Part shown: positions 8,243 to 16,965 of the stretch, piece after piece | Layout of the letters: every line of letters starts with the position of its first letter | Numbering within the stretch: position 1 is the stretch's first letter | DNA from: Cupriavidus pauculus | GTDB taxonomy: Bacteria; Pseudomonadota; Gammaproteobacteria; Burkholderiales; Burkholderiaceae | Direction of reading: 5' to 3' | NCBI RefSeq assembly: GCF_003854935.1 | Contig: NZ_CP033969.1 | Location: forward strand, 372,001 to 436,000 | DNA: 64,000 nt | The notes under the pieces: model-generated | What the model was told of the DNA's origin: nothing | The model's database searches: none | What the model saw: the letters and a program-made list of their open reading frames with translations, nothing else | Translations under genes and position numbers: made by a program

Positions 8243-10669
8243 TTAGTTGCGCACCGGCTTGCCCGTCTGCAGCATGCCCATGATGCGCTCCTGCGTCTTG
8301 CCCGTGCCGAGCAGGTCGATGAACGCCTTGCGTTCCAGCGCCAGCAGCCATTCCTCGCTGACCAGCGAGCCGGCCTCGACGTCGCCGCCGCAGACCACTT
8401 CCGCGATGCGCGACGCGATCAGGAAGTCGTGCGCCGAGATGAAGTTGCCGTCGCGCATGTTCACGAGCGACGCCTGGATCGTGGCGATGCCCGAGCGGCC
8501 GGCCACCGGGATCAACTGGCCCGGTAGCGGCGCGCGGTAGCCGGCGTTGGCCAGCGCGCGCACTTCGCTCTGCGCCACGTACAGCAGCTCGTGGACGTTG
8601 TAGACGATGGTGTCGGTCGGCTGCACGTAGCCGATCGTCTGCGCGTCCAGCGCCGACGTCGACACCTTGGCCATCGCCGCCGCCTGGAAGCGGTTGGTCA
8701 GGAAATTCAGGTAGTTGGTGCTGCCCGCGGCCTGGGCCGCGCGGGCCGCCGCAATGGCCGCCTCCTTGAGGCCGCCGCCGGCCGGCACCAGGCCCACGCC
8801 CACTTCGACCAGGCCGACGTAGCTTTCCAGCGCCACCACGCGCCTGGCCGACTGCAGCATCAGCTCGCAGCCGCCGCCCAGCGCGATGCCGGACACGGCG
8901 GGCACCACCGGCACCGCCGCGTACTTCACGCGCATCATCGTGTCCTGGAACTTCTTGACGAACGGCTCGATGCCCTTGGCGCCGCCCATCATGAAGGCCG
9001 GCATCGCCGCCTCCAGGTTGGCCCCGGCCGAGAACGGGCCGCCCGGCGCGCCCAGTTGCAGCGACGTCGGCTGCCAGACGACCAGGCCCTTGTAGCCGGC
9101 CTCGGCCAGTTCCACGGCGCGCACCACCGTGTCGAGCACGTCCGGCCCGAGCGTGTTCATCTTGCTCTTGAACGAGATGATCAGCACGTCATCGGCGCCA
9201 TCGCTGGTCCAGATGCGGGCGCCGTCGTTCTCCTCGATTGTCTTGCCGGCCTTGCGCGGGTCGGCGGCGTCGGTGCCCTTGAGCGCGGCGCGGAACACCT
9301 GGCGCTCATACACGGGCAGCGCGGCGCGCTTGACGAAGCTGTTCGTCGACGGCGACCACGAGCCCTGCGCGCCGTGCACGCCACCGTTGCCGGGCACCGC
9401 GCCGTCGAACACCCAGGCCGGCAGCGGCACGTTGGCCAGCGCCTTGCCGGCGTCGATGTCTTCCTTGACCCACTGCGCCACCTGCGTCCAGCCGGCGGCC
9501 TGCCAGTCCTCGAACGGACCCGAGTTCCAGCCAAAGCCCCAGCGGATCGCCAGGTCCACGTCGGCCGCCGAACCAGCGATCTGCTCCAGGTAGACCGCGA
9601 TGTACTGGAACACGTCGCGGAACACGCTCCACAGGAACTGCGCCTGCGGGTTGGTCGATTCGCGCAGCAGCCTAATGCGCTCTGCCGGGTCCTTCTTCAG
9701 CATGCGCACGACGATCTCGTCGGCCTTCTTGCCCGCGTCGACGTACTGGCCCGTCTTGGCGTCCAGCACCTTGATGGCCTTGCCTTCCTTCTTGTAGAAG
9801 CCGGCGCCGGTCTTCTGGCCCAGCGCGCCGGCATCGACCAGCCCCTTGAGCACGGCCGGCGTCTGGTAGACCGGCGCGAACGGTTCGCCGCCCAGGCCGT
9901 CCTGCATCGTCTTGATCACGTGGGCCATCGTGTCCAGGCCCACCACGTCGGCGGTGCGGAACGTGGCGGACTTGGCGCGGCCCAGCTTGGTGCCGGTCAG
10001 GTCATCTACGACGTCGAACGGGATGCCGAACTTCTCGGCCTCGGCAAACACGGCCAGGATCGAGAAGATGCCGACGCGGTTGGCGATGAAGTTGGGCGTG
10101 TCCTTGGCACGCACCACGCCCTTGCCGAGCGTGGTGGTCAGGAAGGCTTCGAGCCGGTCCAGGATCTCGGGCTGCGTGGCGGCCGTCGGGATCAGCTCCA
10201 CCAGGTGCATGTAGCGCGGCGGGTTAAAGAAGTGCACGCCGCAGAAACGCGCCTTGAGCTCGGCGTCGAAGCCGTCGGCCAGCGACGTGATCGACAGGCC
10301 CGAGGTGTTCGTGGCAAAGATCGCATGCGGCGCCAGGTGCGGCGCCACCTTCTTGTAGAGGTCGTGCTTCCAGTCCATGCGCTCGGCGATCGCCTCGATC
10401 ACCACGTCGCAGTCCTTGAGCAGCGCGATATCGTCCTCGTAGTTGGCGGCGCGGATCAGCCCGGCCTCTTCCTTGATGCCCAGCGGCGCGGGCGACAGCT
10501 TCTTGAGATTCTCGATGGCGCGGGCGGCAATGCCGCTCTTCGGGCCTTCCTTGGCGGGCAGGTCGAACAGCACCACGGGCACGCGGGCATTGACCAGATG
10601 GGCGGCAATCTGCGCCCCCATGACGCCGGCACCCAGCACGGCGACCTGCTTGACGATGAAATTGGACAT
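8243..10669 (-). CDS. 3-hydroxyacyl-CoA dehydrogenase / enoyl-CoA hydratase, FadN type
   Basis: 808-residue bifunctional beta-oxidation enzyme. The order is the reverse of E. coli FadB. An NAD-binding dehydrogenase domain comes first (VAVLGAGVMGAQIAAHL near residue 8), with the dehydrogenase C-terminal parts up to about 400. A crotonase domain follows at about 490-690, with SGIALGGGCELMLQS and LVEVGVGLVPAGGG. This order is that of Bacillus FadN. TAGGAGCGCGC precedes ATG 10669. It should hydrate trans-2-enoyl-CoA and oxidise the product to 3-ketoacyl-CoA for the next gene's thiolase. A 205-base gap with a hairpin repeat separates it from the acyl-CoA dehydrogenase gene. Confidence 0.93.
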   Translation of the reverse strand: MSNFIVKQVAVLGAGVMGAQIAAHLVNARVPVVLFDLPAKEGPKSGIAARAIENLKKLSPAPLGIKEEAGLIRAANYEDDIALLKDCDVVIEAIAERMDWKHDLYKKVAPHLAPHAIFATNTSGLSITSLADGFDAELKARFCGVHFFNPPRYMHLVELIPTAATQPEILDRLEAFLTTTLGKGVVRAKDTPNFIANRVGIFSILAVFAEAEKFGIPFDVVDDLTGTKLGRAKSATFRTADVVGLDTMAHVIKTMQDGLGGEPFAPVYQTPAVLKGLVDAGALGQKTGAGFYKKEGKAIKVLDAKTGQYVDAGKKADEIVVRMLKKDPAERIRLLRESTNPQAQFLWSVFRDVFQYIAVYLEQIAGSAADVDLAIRWGFGWNSGPFEDWQAAGWTQVAQWVKEDIDAGKALANVPLPAWVFDGAVPGNGGVHGAQGSWSPSTNSFVKRAALPVYERQVFRAALKGTDAADPRKAGKTIEENDGARIWTSDGADDVLIISFKSKMNTLGPDVLDTVVRAVELAEAGYKGLVVWQPTSLQLGAPGGPFSAGANLEAAMPAFMMGGAKGIEPFVKKFQDTMMRVKYAAVPVVPAVSGIALGGGCELMLQSARRVVALESYVGLVEVGVGLVPAGGGLKEAAIAAARAAQAAGSTNYLNFLTNRFQAAAMAKVSTSALDAQTIGYVQPTDTIVYNVHELLYVAQSEVRALANAGYRAPLPGQLIPVAGRSGIATIQASLVNMRDGNFISAHDFLIASRIAEVVCGGDVEAGSLVSEEWLLALERKAFIDLLGTGKTQERIMGMLQTGKPVRN

Positions 10670-10723
10670 GCGCGCTCCTAGAGTCGTGAGCGTTTGTGGA
10701 GAAGATAGGTCTGCCGAAGCCTG

Positions 10724-10855
10724 ACTCCCCTCTCCCGCACGGCGGGAGAGGGGTTGGGGGAGAGGGCCAGCCTCTCAAGATGCGACGGTCGCAACTGGAT
10801 CCGCCATGCCCTCACCCCCGGCCCCTCTCCCGTGAGACGGGAGAGGGGAGCAAAC
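10724..10855. repeat. Dispersed paired-hairpin repeat, copy A
   Basis: Two hairpins built on CCCCTCTCCCG/CGGGAGAGGGG, at 10727-10753 and 10822-10848, lie 68 bases apart and are oriented so that GGGGGAGAGGG and CCCTCACCCCC face each other. The spacer contains GCGACGGTCGCAA. It sits between the acyl-CoA dehydrogenase and FadN-type genes in the same direction, so it may uncouple their expression or stabilise mRNA ends. Confidence 0.8.
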
Positions 10856-10874
10856 CCTCAGCGGGTCAGGACAA

Positions 10875-12662
10875 TCAGAACAAATCCGCGTCCAGCGCCA
10901 TCAGCGTGGCCGAGCCGGCGCGGGCCTTGCGGATTTCGGCGGCGGTCTCGGGCAGCAGCTTGGCGAAGTAGAAGCGAGCCGTGGCCAGCTTGCTCACGTA
11001 GAACTTGTCGCCGCTGTCCTGCTTTTCCAGCGCGATCTTGGCCATGCGGGCCCAGAAGTACGAGAAGACCAGGTGGCCCACCACGCGCAGGTACGGCACG
11101 GCGGCCGCGCCCACTTCGTCGGGGTTGCCCATCGCCTTCATGCCGATTTCCATCGTCAGCTTCTGGACCTTGTCGCCAATGTCGGCCAGCGGGTTCACGA
11201 ACTCCTGCATCGCCTCGTTCGTGCCCTCTTCCTCCACGAACTGCTGCACGATCTTGCCGAACGCCTTGAGCTTGGCGCCCATGTCGCCCAGGATCTTGCG
11301 GCCCAGCAGGTCCAGCGACTGGATGGTGTTGGTGCCTTCGTAGATCATGTTGATGCGGGCGTCGCGCACGTACTGCTCCATGCCCCACTCGGAGATGTAG
11401 CCGTGGCCGCCGAACACCTGCATGCCCTCGTTGGTCGAGGTGAACGCGTTGTCGGTCAGGAACGCCTTGATCACCGGCGTCAGCAGCGCCACCAGGTCGG
11501 CGGCTTCCTTGCGCACGGCTTCGTCCGGGTGCGACAGCTCGCGGTCGATCTGCAGCGCCGTCCAGTAGCTGAACGCGCGGCCGCCCTCGGCGTACGCCTT
11601 CTGCGTCAGCAGCATGCGGCGCACGTCCGGGTGGACGATGATCGGGTCGGCGGCCTTGTCCGGCGCCTTCGGGCCGGTCAGCGCGCGCATCTGCAGGCGG
11701 TCCTTGGCGTAGGCCAGCGAGTTCTGGTAGGCCACTTCGGTTAGGCCCAGGCCCTGCGCGCCCACGCCCAGGCGGGCGGCGTTCATCATCACGAACATGG
11801 CGTTCAGGCCCTTGTTGGCCTCGCCCACCAGCCAGCCGCGCGCGCCGTCCAGGTTCATCACGCAGGTGGCGTTGCCGTGGATGCCCATCTTGTGCTCGAT
11901 CGAGCCGCACTTGATGCCGTTGCGCTCGCCCGGGTTGCCGCTGGCGTCGGGGATGAACTTCGGCACCACGAACAGCGAGATGCCCTTGGTGCCCTGCGGT
12001 GCGTCAGGCAGGCGCGCCAGCACCAGGTGGATGATGTTCTCGGCCAGGTCGTGCTCGCCGGCCGAGATGAAGATCTTGGTGCCCGTGATGGCGTACGAGC
12101 CATCGGCCTGCGGCTCGGCCTTCGTGCGCAGGATGCCCAGGTCGGTGCCGCAGTGCGGCTCGGTCAGGCACATCGTGCCGGTCCACACGCCCGACACCAG
12201 CTTCGGCAGGTAGGCCTGCTTCAGTTCCGGCGTGCCGTGTGCGTGCAGCGCCTCGTACGCGCCGTGGGACAGGCCCGGGTACATCGTCCACGCCTGGCCG
12301 GCCGAGTTCAGCATCTCGTACAGCGCGTTGTTGACGACGATCGGCAGGCCCTGGCCGCCGAATTCGGGGTCGCACGCCAGGGCGGGCCAGCCGGCCTCGA
12401 CGTACTGCTGGTAGGCTTCCTTGAAGCCCTTGGGCGCGCGCACCACGCCGTCGCCCACGTAGGTGCAGCCTTCGCGGTCGCCGGGCTGGTTCAGCGGGAA
12501 CACCACGTCCGCGCAGAACTTGCCGGCTTCCTCGATAACCTGGTTGATGGTGTCCGCGTCGATGTCCGCGTGCTTGGGCATCGCCTTGAGTTCGGCTTCT
12601 GCGCCGAGCAGTTCATGGAGCACGAACTGCATGTCGCGCAACGGTGCGGTGTACTGGCCCAT
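10875..12662 (-). CDS. Acyl-CoA dehydrogenase with C-terminal extension domain
   Basis: FAD-dependent first step of beta-oxidation, 595 residues. This is the long form with an extra N-terminal segment and a C-terminal helical domain after the ordinary fold. Visible family motifs are CLTEPHCGTDLG, GTKIFISAGEHD (FAD/substrate binding) and MIYEGTNTIQSLDLLGRK, which carries the presumed catalytic glutamate. ATG 12662 follows AAGGAGTCTTTG; the longer frame to 12710 lacks such a site. It is the first enzyme gene after the TetR gene (88 bases), so it is probably under that regulator. Chain-length preference cannot be read. Confidence 0.92.
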   Translation of the reverse strand: MGQYTAPLRDMQFVLHELLGAEAELKAMPKHADIDADTINQVIEEAGKFCADVVFPLNQPGDREGCTYVGDGVVRAPKGFKEAYQQYVEAGWPALACDPEFGGQGLPIVVNNALYEMLNSAGQAWTMYPGLSHGAYEALHAHGTPELKQAYLPKLVSGVWTGTMCLTEPHCGTDLGILRTKAEPQADGSYAITGTKIFISAGEHDLAENIIHLVLARLPDAPQGTKGISLFVVPKFIPDASGNPGERNGIKCGSIEHKMGIHGNATCVMNLDGARGWLVGEANKGLNAMFVMMNAARLGVGAQGLGLTEVAYQNSLAYAKDRLQMRALTGPKAPDKAADPIIVHPDVRRMLLTQKAYAEGGRAFSYWTALQIDRELSHPDEAVRKEAADLVALLTPVIKAFLTDNAFTSTNEGMQVFGGHGYISEWGMEQYVRDARINMIYEGTNTIQSLDLLGRKILGDMGAKLKAFGKIVQQFVEEEGTNEAMQEFVNPLADIGDKVQKLTMEIGMKAMGNPDEVGAAAVPYLRVVGHLVFSYFWARMAKIALEKQDSGDKFYVSKLATARFYFAKLLPETAAEIRKARAGSATLMALDADLF

Positions 12663-12750
12663 CAAAGACTCCTTGGAGGTTTTCAATGCCGCCACACGCG
12701 CATGCCGCACGCCCCCGCGGGGGGCGCGTGCGACCGTTGCCGGGGGCGGC

Positions 12751-13389
12751 TCAGGTACGGTAAGACTGAATCAGCTTGTTGAGGGCGACCATGGCAAGCT
12801 CGGCACTGTCCGGCAGGCGCAGAAAGCGGGCGTCGTGATGCAAGCCTAGTTCAAGGCTGTACATCTCGAACAGCATCAGGCGCGGATCGCAGTCCGCGCG
12901 CAAGTGCCCCTCTTCCCGGGCCTGGTCGATCGCACGCATCAGCGCGGCCCGCCAGATCGTGACGCTCTTGACCAGTTCGTCACGTACCGGGCTTTCCGCG
13001 CGATCGTCGTACTCGACGGCCCCGCTGATGTAGATGCAACCCGTGGTCACTTCCTGGATGCGCTTTTCCATCCAGCGCCGCACCATCGACCACAGGCGAG
13101 GCAGCCCGCGCGGTTCCTGCAGCGAGGGGTAGAACACCTCCTGCTCGAACCGCCGGTGATACTCGCGCACCACTTCCACCTGCAGGTCCTCGCGCGAACC
13201 GAAATGCGCGAACACGCCGCTCTTGCTCATCTGCATGCGTTCCGCGAGCAGGCCGATGGTCAGCCCTTCCAGCCCGTCGCGGGACGACAGTTCCAGTGCG
13301 GCATCGAGAATCGCCACGCGCGTCATCTCGCCCTTGCGCAAGGGCGCGGGCGCGGCGGCGGATTCAAGACGAACTGACTGGTGTCGCAT
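12751..13389 (-). CDS. TetR/AcrR family regulator of the beta-oxidation block
   Basis: 212-residue repressor-type protein. The N-terminal helix-turn-helix is at about residues 20-65 (LTIGLLAERMQMSKSGVFAHF), with the strongly conserved YxHF-like end written FAHF. The C-terminal ligand domain contains GCIYISGAVEYDDR, as in regulators of the TetR_C_15/16-like group. Start ATG 13389 is preceded by CGGAGAGAAACC. It is first in a run of six same-strand genes for fatty acid oxidation, and two palindromes lie 120-195 bases upstream. I infer an autoregulated repressor released by acyl-CoA, like FadR/PsrA-type TetR proteins; the ligand is not shown by sequence. Confidence 0.88.
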   Translation of the reverse strand: MRHQSVRLESAAAPAPLRKGEMTRVAILDAALELSSRDGLEGLTIGLLAERMQMSKSGVFAHFGSREDLQVEVVREYHRRFEQEVFYPSLQEPRGLPRLWSMVRRWMEKRIQEVTTGCIYISGAVEYDDRAESPVRDELVKSVTIWRAALMRAIDQAREEGHLRADCDPRLMLFEMYSLELGLHHDARFLRLPDSAELAMVALNKLIQSYRT

Positions 13390-13509
13390 GGTTTCTCTCC
13401 GTTCTCTGCAGCATCCCGAAGGCTGCTGTTCCTGGCCTGACACTGCGTTCGGCAGGCACTGTCGACAGCGAGATTGCCGTCGTAAATGCACGAAGTCTAA
13501 GCCAAAAAA

Positions 13510-13521
13510 GAACGGTCGTTC
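13510..13521. promoter_or_regulatory. Probable TetR operator upstream of tetR
   Basis: GAACG-GT-CGTTC is a perfect dyad with 5-base arms, a common TetR-operator form, centred about 127 bases upstream of ATG 13389 in an AT-richer patch. On the minus strand a TTGATG (13552-13547) and a TAATCT lie just upstream, spaced about 19 bases, as a weak promoter candidate that the dyad would follow. The gap 13390-13694 holds this site, the dyad at 13568 and no gene. Confidence 0.55.
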
Positions 13522-13567
13522 AGATTATTCTGGCGAGGCCGACTGGCATCAAGTTTTTAATTAGACC

Positions 13568-13583
13568 GGTGTTTCTAAACACC
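13568..13583. promoter_or_regulatory. Second dyad GGTGTTT-CT-AAACACC
   Basis: Perfect 7-base arms with a 2-base centre, too tight for a stable hairpin and therefore more like a protein site. It is 47 bases from the TetR dyad and between the tetR promoter region and the 3' end of clsB. Its sequence differs from the other dyad, so a different regulator could use it. Confidence 0.4.
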
Positions 13584-13694
13584 CGGCGCGCCGCAGCGCA
13601 ATGCAGCAAAGGCTGAAAAGCGCGCCGATCCGGCGGGTGACGCGGGGGCGCCATGGCCGTGCTGCGGCAGGGCAACATGTTACCGTGAGGCGCC

Positions 13695-15035
13695 TCAGTA
13701 GCGCCCCGTCACACCCGCGATGACGACGCCGAGACGCAACACGTAGTAGGCCGCCCAATTGGCAAATCGCCGCAAACGCGGCAGTCCGGCGTGGGCTTCG
13801 GGCATGACCCGCGCGCTGCGCTGGGCCATTGCCGCCTCCAGCCGCGTGCGCAGCGTGCCGGCAAAGGCGGGGTCGTAGACGGCCACGTTGGCCTCGCGGG
13901 CCAGCAGCAGGCTGAACGGGTCCATGTTGCTCGATCCCACGGTTGCCCAGATGTCGTCCACCACCGCCACCTTGGCGTGCAGGAAGCTTTCCTCGTACTC
14001 GTAGATCTCGACGCCGGCCTCCAGCAGCCGCGCATAAAGCGCGTGGGTGGCGTAATGCTGCAGCCGGTATTCGACCATGCCCTGCAGCAGCAGCCGCACG
14101 CGCACGCCGCGCTCGCGGCAGGCCAGCAGCGCACGGCGCATCTTGTGGCCGGGCAGGAAGTAGGCGTTGGCCAGGATCACGTCGTGCCGCGCGGCGCCCA
14201 GCGCGTACAGGTATTCGCGTTCGATGGTGCGACGGTTGCGCAGGTTGTCGCGCAGCAGCAGGCTGGCCGGCACCCCGCCCGGCTGCACGTCGGACCGCGC
14301 CTGGCGCGCGCCGCGCGTCAGCGTTTCCACTTCGGCAAAGGCGCTGGCGGTCTCGCGCAGGCCCCGGCGTTGTGCGATGCGGAACCAGAGCCGCGCTGAC
14401 GCCAGCGCGATCTGCGCCACCAGCGGACCCCGCACGCGCACCGCGAAGTCGAAGCGCGGGCCGATCTCGGGCAGATCCACCGGGCCGTGGTTGTGGTCGT
14501 CGATGATGTTGATGCCGCCGACAAAGGCGACCTTGCCGTCGATCACGGCGATCTTGCGGTGCAGCCGCCGCAGATGGCGGCGCGCGAACTTGAAGCCGCG
14601 CAGCGGGCGGTAGATCTCCAGCACCACGCCGCCGTCGCGCAGCCGCGCCTGCAGGGCGGCCGGCAGGTCGCCTGCGCCAAAGCCGTCCACCACCAGCCGG
14701 ACGTCCACGCCGCGCTGCGCCGCCGCGATCAGCGCATCGCCGACGCGGGCGCCGACGGCGTCGTCGGCATAGATATAGGTCTCCACCACGACGTGCACGC
14801 GCGCCGCGTCGATGGCCTCGATCAGCGCCGGAAAGAACGCCTGGCCGTTGCAGAGCAGGTCGACATGGTTGCCCGGCACCGGGCTGCCGCGGCGGCGCAT
14901 CCAGTGCAGCACGCGGGCCCGGGCACGGGCGCTGGCGGTGCCCAGGTCCGGCACCGATGCGGGCATCCCCGCCTTGGGCGCGGTGGCCGGCGGCTGGGGG
15001 TCTGGCGGTGTGTTGCGGTCGTAGATCCCTGACAT
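13695..15035 (-). CDS. clsB: Cardiolipin synthase B (phospholipase D superfamily)
   Basis: 446 residues with two phospholipase D (HKD) motifs: H159-x-K161-x4-D166 in LHRKIAVIDG and H353-x-K355-x4-D360 in LHAKVAVVDD, each followed by a GG/GSSNMDP-type segment. It lacks the two N-terminal membrane helices of ClsA, as ClsB does. It would join phosphatidyl groups to make cardiolipin at the membrane. The start at 15035 (MSGIYDR) avoids the long upstream frame that runs over mobB. In E. coli clsB is paired with the EEP-family gene ybhP; here such a gene lies at 15655 on the same strand, with mobB in between on the other strand. Confidence 0.9.
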   Translation of the reverse strand: MSGIYDRNTPPDPQPPATAPKAGMPASVPDLGTASARARARVLHWMRRRGSPVPGNHVDLLCNGQAFFPALIEAIDAARVHVVVETYIYADDAVGARVGDALIAAAQRGVDVRLVVDGFGAGDLPAALQARLRDGGVVLEIYRPLRGFKFARRHLRRLHRKIAVIDGKVAFVGGINIIDDHNHGPVDLPEIGPRFDFAVRVRGPLVAQIALASARLWFRIAQRRGLRETASAFAEVETLTRGARQARSDVQPGGVPASLLLRDNLRNRRTIEREYLYALGAARHDVILANAYFLPGHKMRRALLACRERGVRVRLLLQGMVEYRLQHYATHALYARLLEAGVEIYEYEESFLHAKVAVVDDIWATVGSSNMDPFSLLLAREANVAVYDPAFAGTLRTRLEAAMAQRSARVMPEAHAGLPRLRRFANWAAYYVLRLGVVIAGVTGRY

Positions 15036-15128
15036 GGCTCGATTATCGGCCAACGGGCGGCTCCTGCACATCGCCCGGACCAACTCTGCTATTGTCAGGG
15101 CATTCTGACGCCCAAGAGGGAAAGCATT

Positions 15129-15641
15129 GTGAAGGTATTCGGCATTGCCGGTTCCTCTGGCAGCGGCAAGACGACGCTGCTGGACCAGTTGATCCCCCGC
15201 TTCGTGGCCGACGGCCTGCGCGTGGCCGGCATCAAGCACACGCACCACGGCTTCGACCCCGACACGCCGGGCAAGGATTCCTGGCGGATGCGCCAGGGCG
15301 GGTGCGAAAACGTGGTGCTGGTCGGCGCGCGGCACCTGACGCTGATGCGCCACTACCCCGAGGACAAGCCGTCGCCCGAGATTGGCGAGGCGCTGGCCGT
15401 GCTGCCGCGCGACACCGACCTCGTCATGGTCGAAGGCTACAAGTGGAGCGATTTCCCGAAGCTGGAAATCTACCGGCCCGCCCACGGCAAGCCACCGCTC
15501 TGGACCGAGGTGCCGTGCATCGTCGCCGTCGCCACGGACGCCGTGGACGAAGTGGCCGCCAACACCGCGCTGCCGGTCATCGACCTGGCCGACGTCGACG
15601 CCATCTACGGCTGGATCCGCGACTACCTGGCGTCGGCCTGA
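15129..15641 (+). CDS. mobB: Molybdopterin-guanine dinucleotide biosynthesis protein B
   Basis: 170-residue P-loop GTPase that assists MobA in guanylating molybdopterin. Walker A is GSSGSGKTT at residues 8-16, followed by the HTHHGFDPDTPGKDSWRMR segment typical of MobB and VMVEGYKW. The start is GTG at 15129 (MKVFGIAG), with GAGGGAAA about 9 bases upstream. It diverges from clsB (93-base gap) and converges on the EEP gene with only 13 bases between stops, leaving no room for a terminator. Its product, MGD cofactor, serves DMSO-reductase-family enzymes; the CoxL-type enzyme at 35749 would use the cytosine form instead. Confidence 0.93.
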   Translation: MKVFGIAGSSGSGKTTLLDQLIPRFVADGLRVAGIKHTHHGFDPDTPGKDSWRMRQGGCENVVLVGARHLTLMRHYPEDKPSPEIGEALAVLPRDTDLVMVEGYKWSDFPKLEIYRPAHGKPPLWTEVPCIVAVATDAVDEVAANTALPVIDLADVDAIYGWIRDYLASA

Positions 15642-15654
15642 CGCCCAGGCCCGG

Positions 15655-16410
15655 TCAAGCCTCGGGAATCGCCAAGCGGTGGGCCAGTTCGGCCATCAGC
15701 GGCACGTGGTCCGAGCGCTCCGCCCATTCGCGGCCCGTCAGCGCCTGCGTCCGCTCGATGTCGAAGCCGCGCACGTAGATGCGGTCGAGCTGCCACCACG
15801 GCATGTGGCTCGGAAAGGTATGAATCCGGCCGTTCTTGGCATGGGCCGATTCCACCGCATTGAGCGTGTTGCAGATCTTGCTGTCGAGCTTGTGGTTCCA
15901 GTCGTTGAAATCCCCGGCGATGACCAGCGGCGCGCCGTCGGGCACCACCGAGCGCACGCGCTCCACCAGCGCCGTGGCCTGCCGCACGCGGCTGCGCGCG
16001 AACAGCCCGAAGTGCACGCAGATCAGGTGCGCCTCCACGCCGTGGATGTCCGCCACCGCGTGCAGCAGCCCGCGCTGCTCGAAACGGTGATCGGAAATAT
16101 CCAGGTTCTCGGACATCAGGATCGGATGGCGCGAGAGGATCGCGTTGCCGTGATGGCCATGCTCGTACACCGCGTTGCGGCCGTAGACCGAGTGCGGATA
16201 GGCGTCCGTGGCCAGGTAGTTAAGCTGGGTATGGTCCGGGTCGAACAGCTCGGCGGCGACCAGACGGTCGTTGCGGTCCTGCACTTCCTGCAGGAACACG
16301 ATGTCGGCGTCCATGGCCTGCAGCCCGGTGCGCACGCTCTGGATGCGCGGCTTGCCGCTGAACCCCTTCACCCCCTTGTGGATGTTGTAGGTAACGACGC
16401 GCAGCTTCAT
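15655..16410 (-). CDS. Endonuclease/exonuclease/phosphatase family protein (YbhP-like)
   Basis: 251-residue EEP-fold hydrolase. Family motifs are VTYNIHKG at the N-terminus, VFLQEV (metal-binding Glu), GNAILSRHPI, VIAGDFNDWN and the terminal RSDHVPLMAEL, where the histidine and aspartate are catalytic. The start at 16410 overlaps the nudB stop by 4 bases (ATGA), so the two are coupled. It has no signal peptide. In E. coli the equivalent YbhP is encoded beside clsB; the reaction of this subgroup is not established, and a lipid or nucleotide phosphodiester is the likely substrate. Confidence 0.88.
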   Translation of the reverse strand: MKLRVVTYNIHKGVKGFSGKPRIQSVRTGLQAMDADIVFLQEVQDRNDRLVAAELFDPDHTQLNYLATDAYPHSVYGRNAVYEHGHHGNAILSRHPILMSENLDISDHRFEQRGLLHAVADIHGVEAHLICVHFGLFARSRVRQATALVERVRSVVPDGAPLVIAGDFNDWNHKLDSKICNTLNAVESAHAKNGRIHTFPSHMPWWQLDRIYVRGFDIERTQALTGREWAERSDHVPLMAELAHRLAIPEA

Positions 16411-16880
16411 CGTGCCACCTCCCCGGCATCCTCCCGCGCCGCCGCGCGCCACGCCAGCTGGCGTACCGCCTCGGCATTGCTGCGCGAAAAGCAGCGCGCC
16501 GCGGCGTCCTGCCAGGGCAGCCACGCGTACTGCAGGTGCTCGCGCGGCGCCAGCGTCACGGGCAGCGGCTCGGGCACGCACAGGCCGAACCAGTGTTCCG
16601 TATTGCGCGTGATGCCGGGCGCATAGCGGTGGCGCCACTGCGGGTAGATCTCGTAGTCGATCGTGTGCTGCCAGTCGGTTAACTGGTGCTGGCTGGCGAC
16701 GATGCCGGTTTCCTCGGCCACCTCGCGGGCGGCGGTGGCCGCCAGCGGCTCGTCTTCGGCATCGAGGCTGCCGGTGACCGATTGCCAGAAGCCCGGCCGG
16801 TCGGCTCGCTCGATCAACAGGACTTGCAGGTCTGGCGTGTGAATCACGACCAGTACCGATTCGGGAATCTTGTAGCGCAT
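16407..16880 (-). CDS. nudB: Dihydroneopterin triphosphate diphosphatase (Nudix)
   Basis: 157-residue Nudix hydrolase that removes pyrophosphate from dihydroneopterin triphosphate in folate synthesis. The Nudix box spans residues 37-60: G37, then E44, then REVAEETG at 52-59, fitting GX5EX7REUXEEXGU. The N-terminal MRYKIPESVLVVI and NTEHWFGL are characteristic of NudB. The chosen ATG is 16880; a longer frame to 16910 lacks support. It is followed, with a 4-base overlap, by the EEP gene. Confidence 0.92.
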   Translation of the reverse strand: MRYKIPESVLVVIHTPDLQVLLIERADRPGFWQSVTGSLDAEDEPLAATAAREVAEETGIVASQHQLTDWQHTIDYEIYPQWRHRYAPGITRNTEHWFGLCVPEPLPVTLAPREHLQYAWLPWQDAAARCFSRSNAEAVRQLAWRAAAREDAGEVAR

Positions 16881-16965
16881 GGGGCGGTGAAGGCGACAGA
16901 ACCCAAGCATAGCGCAGCCGCGCGGGCTTGGGCGTCCTCCGCTGTCCGATTACCGCGATGTGGAA

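Noticed and set aside
13686-13697. Palindrome TGAGGCGCCTCA at the clsB stop codon
   Set aside because: Twelve bases of GC-rich dyad with no loop and no U-run can arise by chance; no role is supported.
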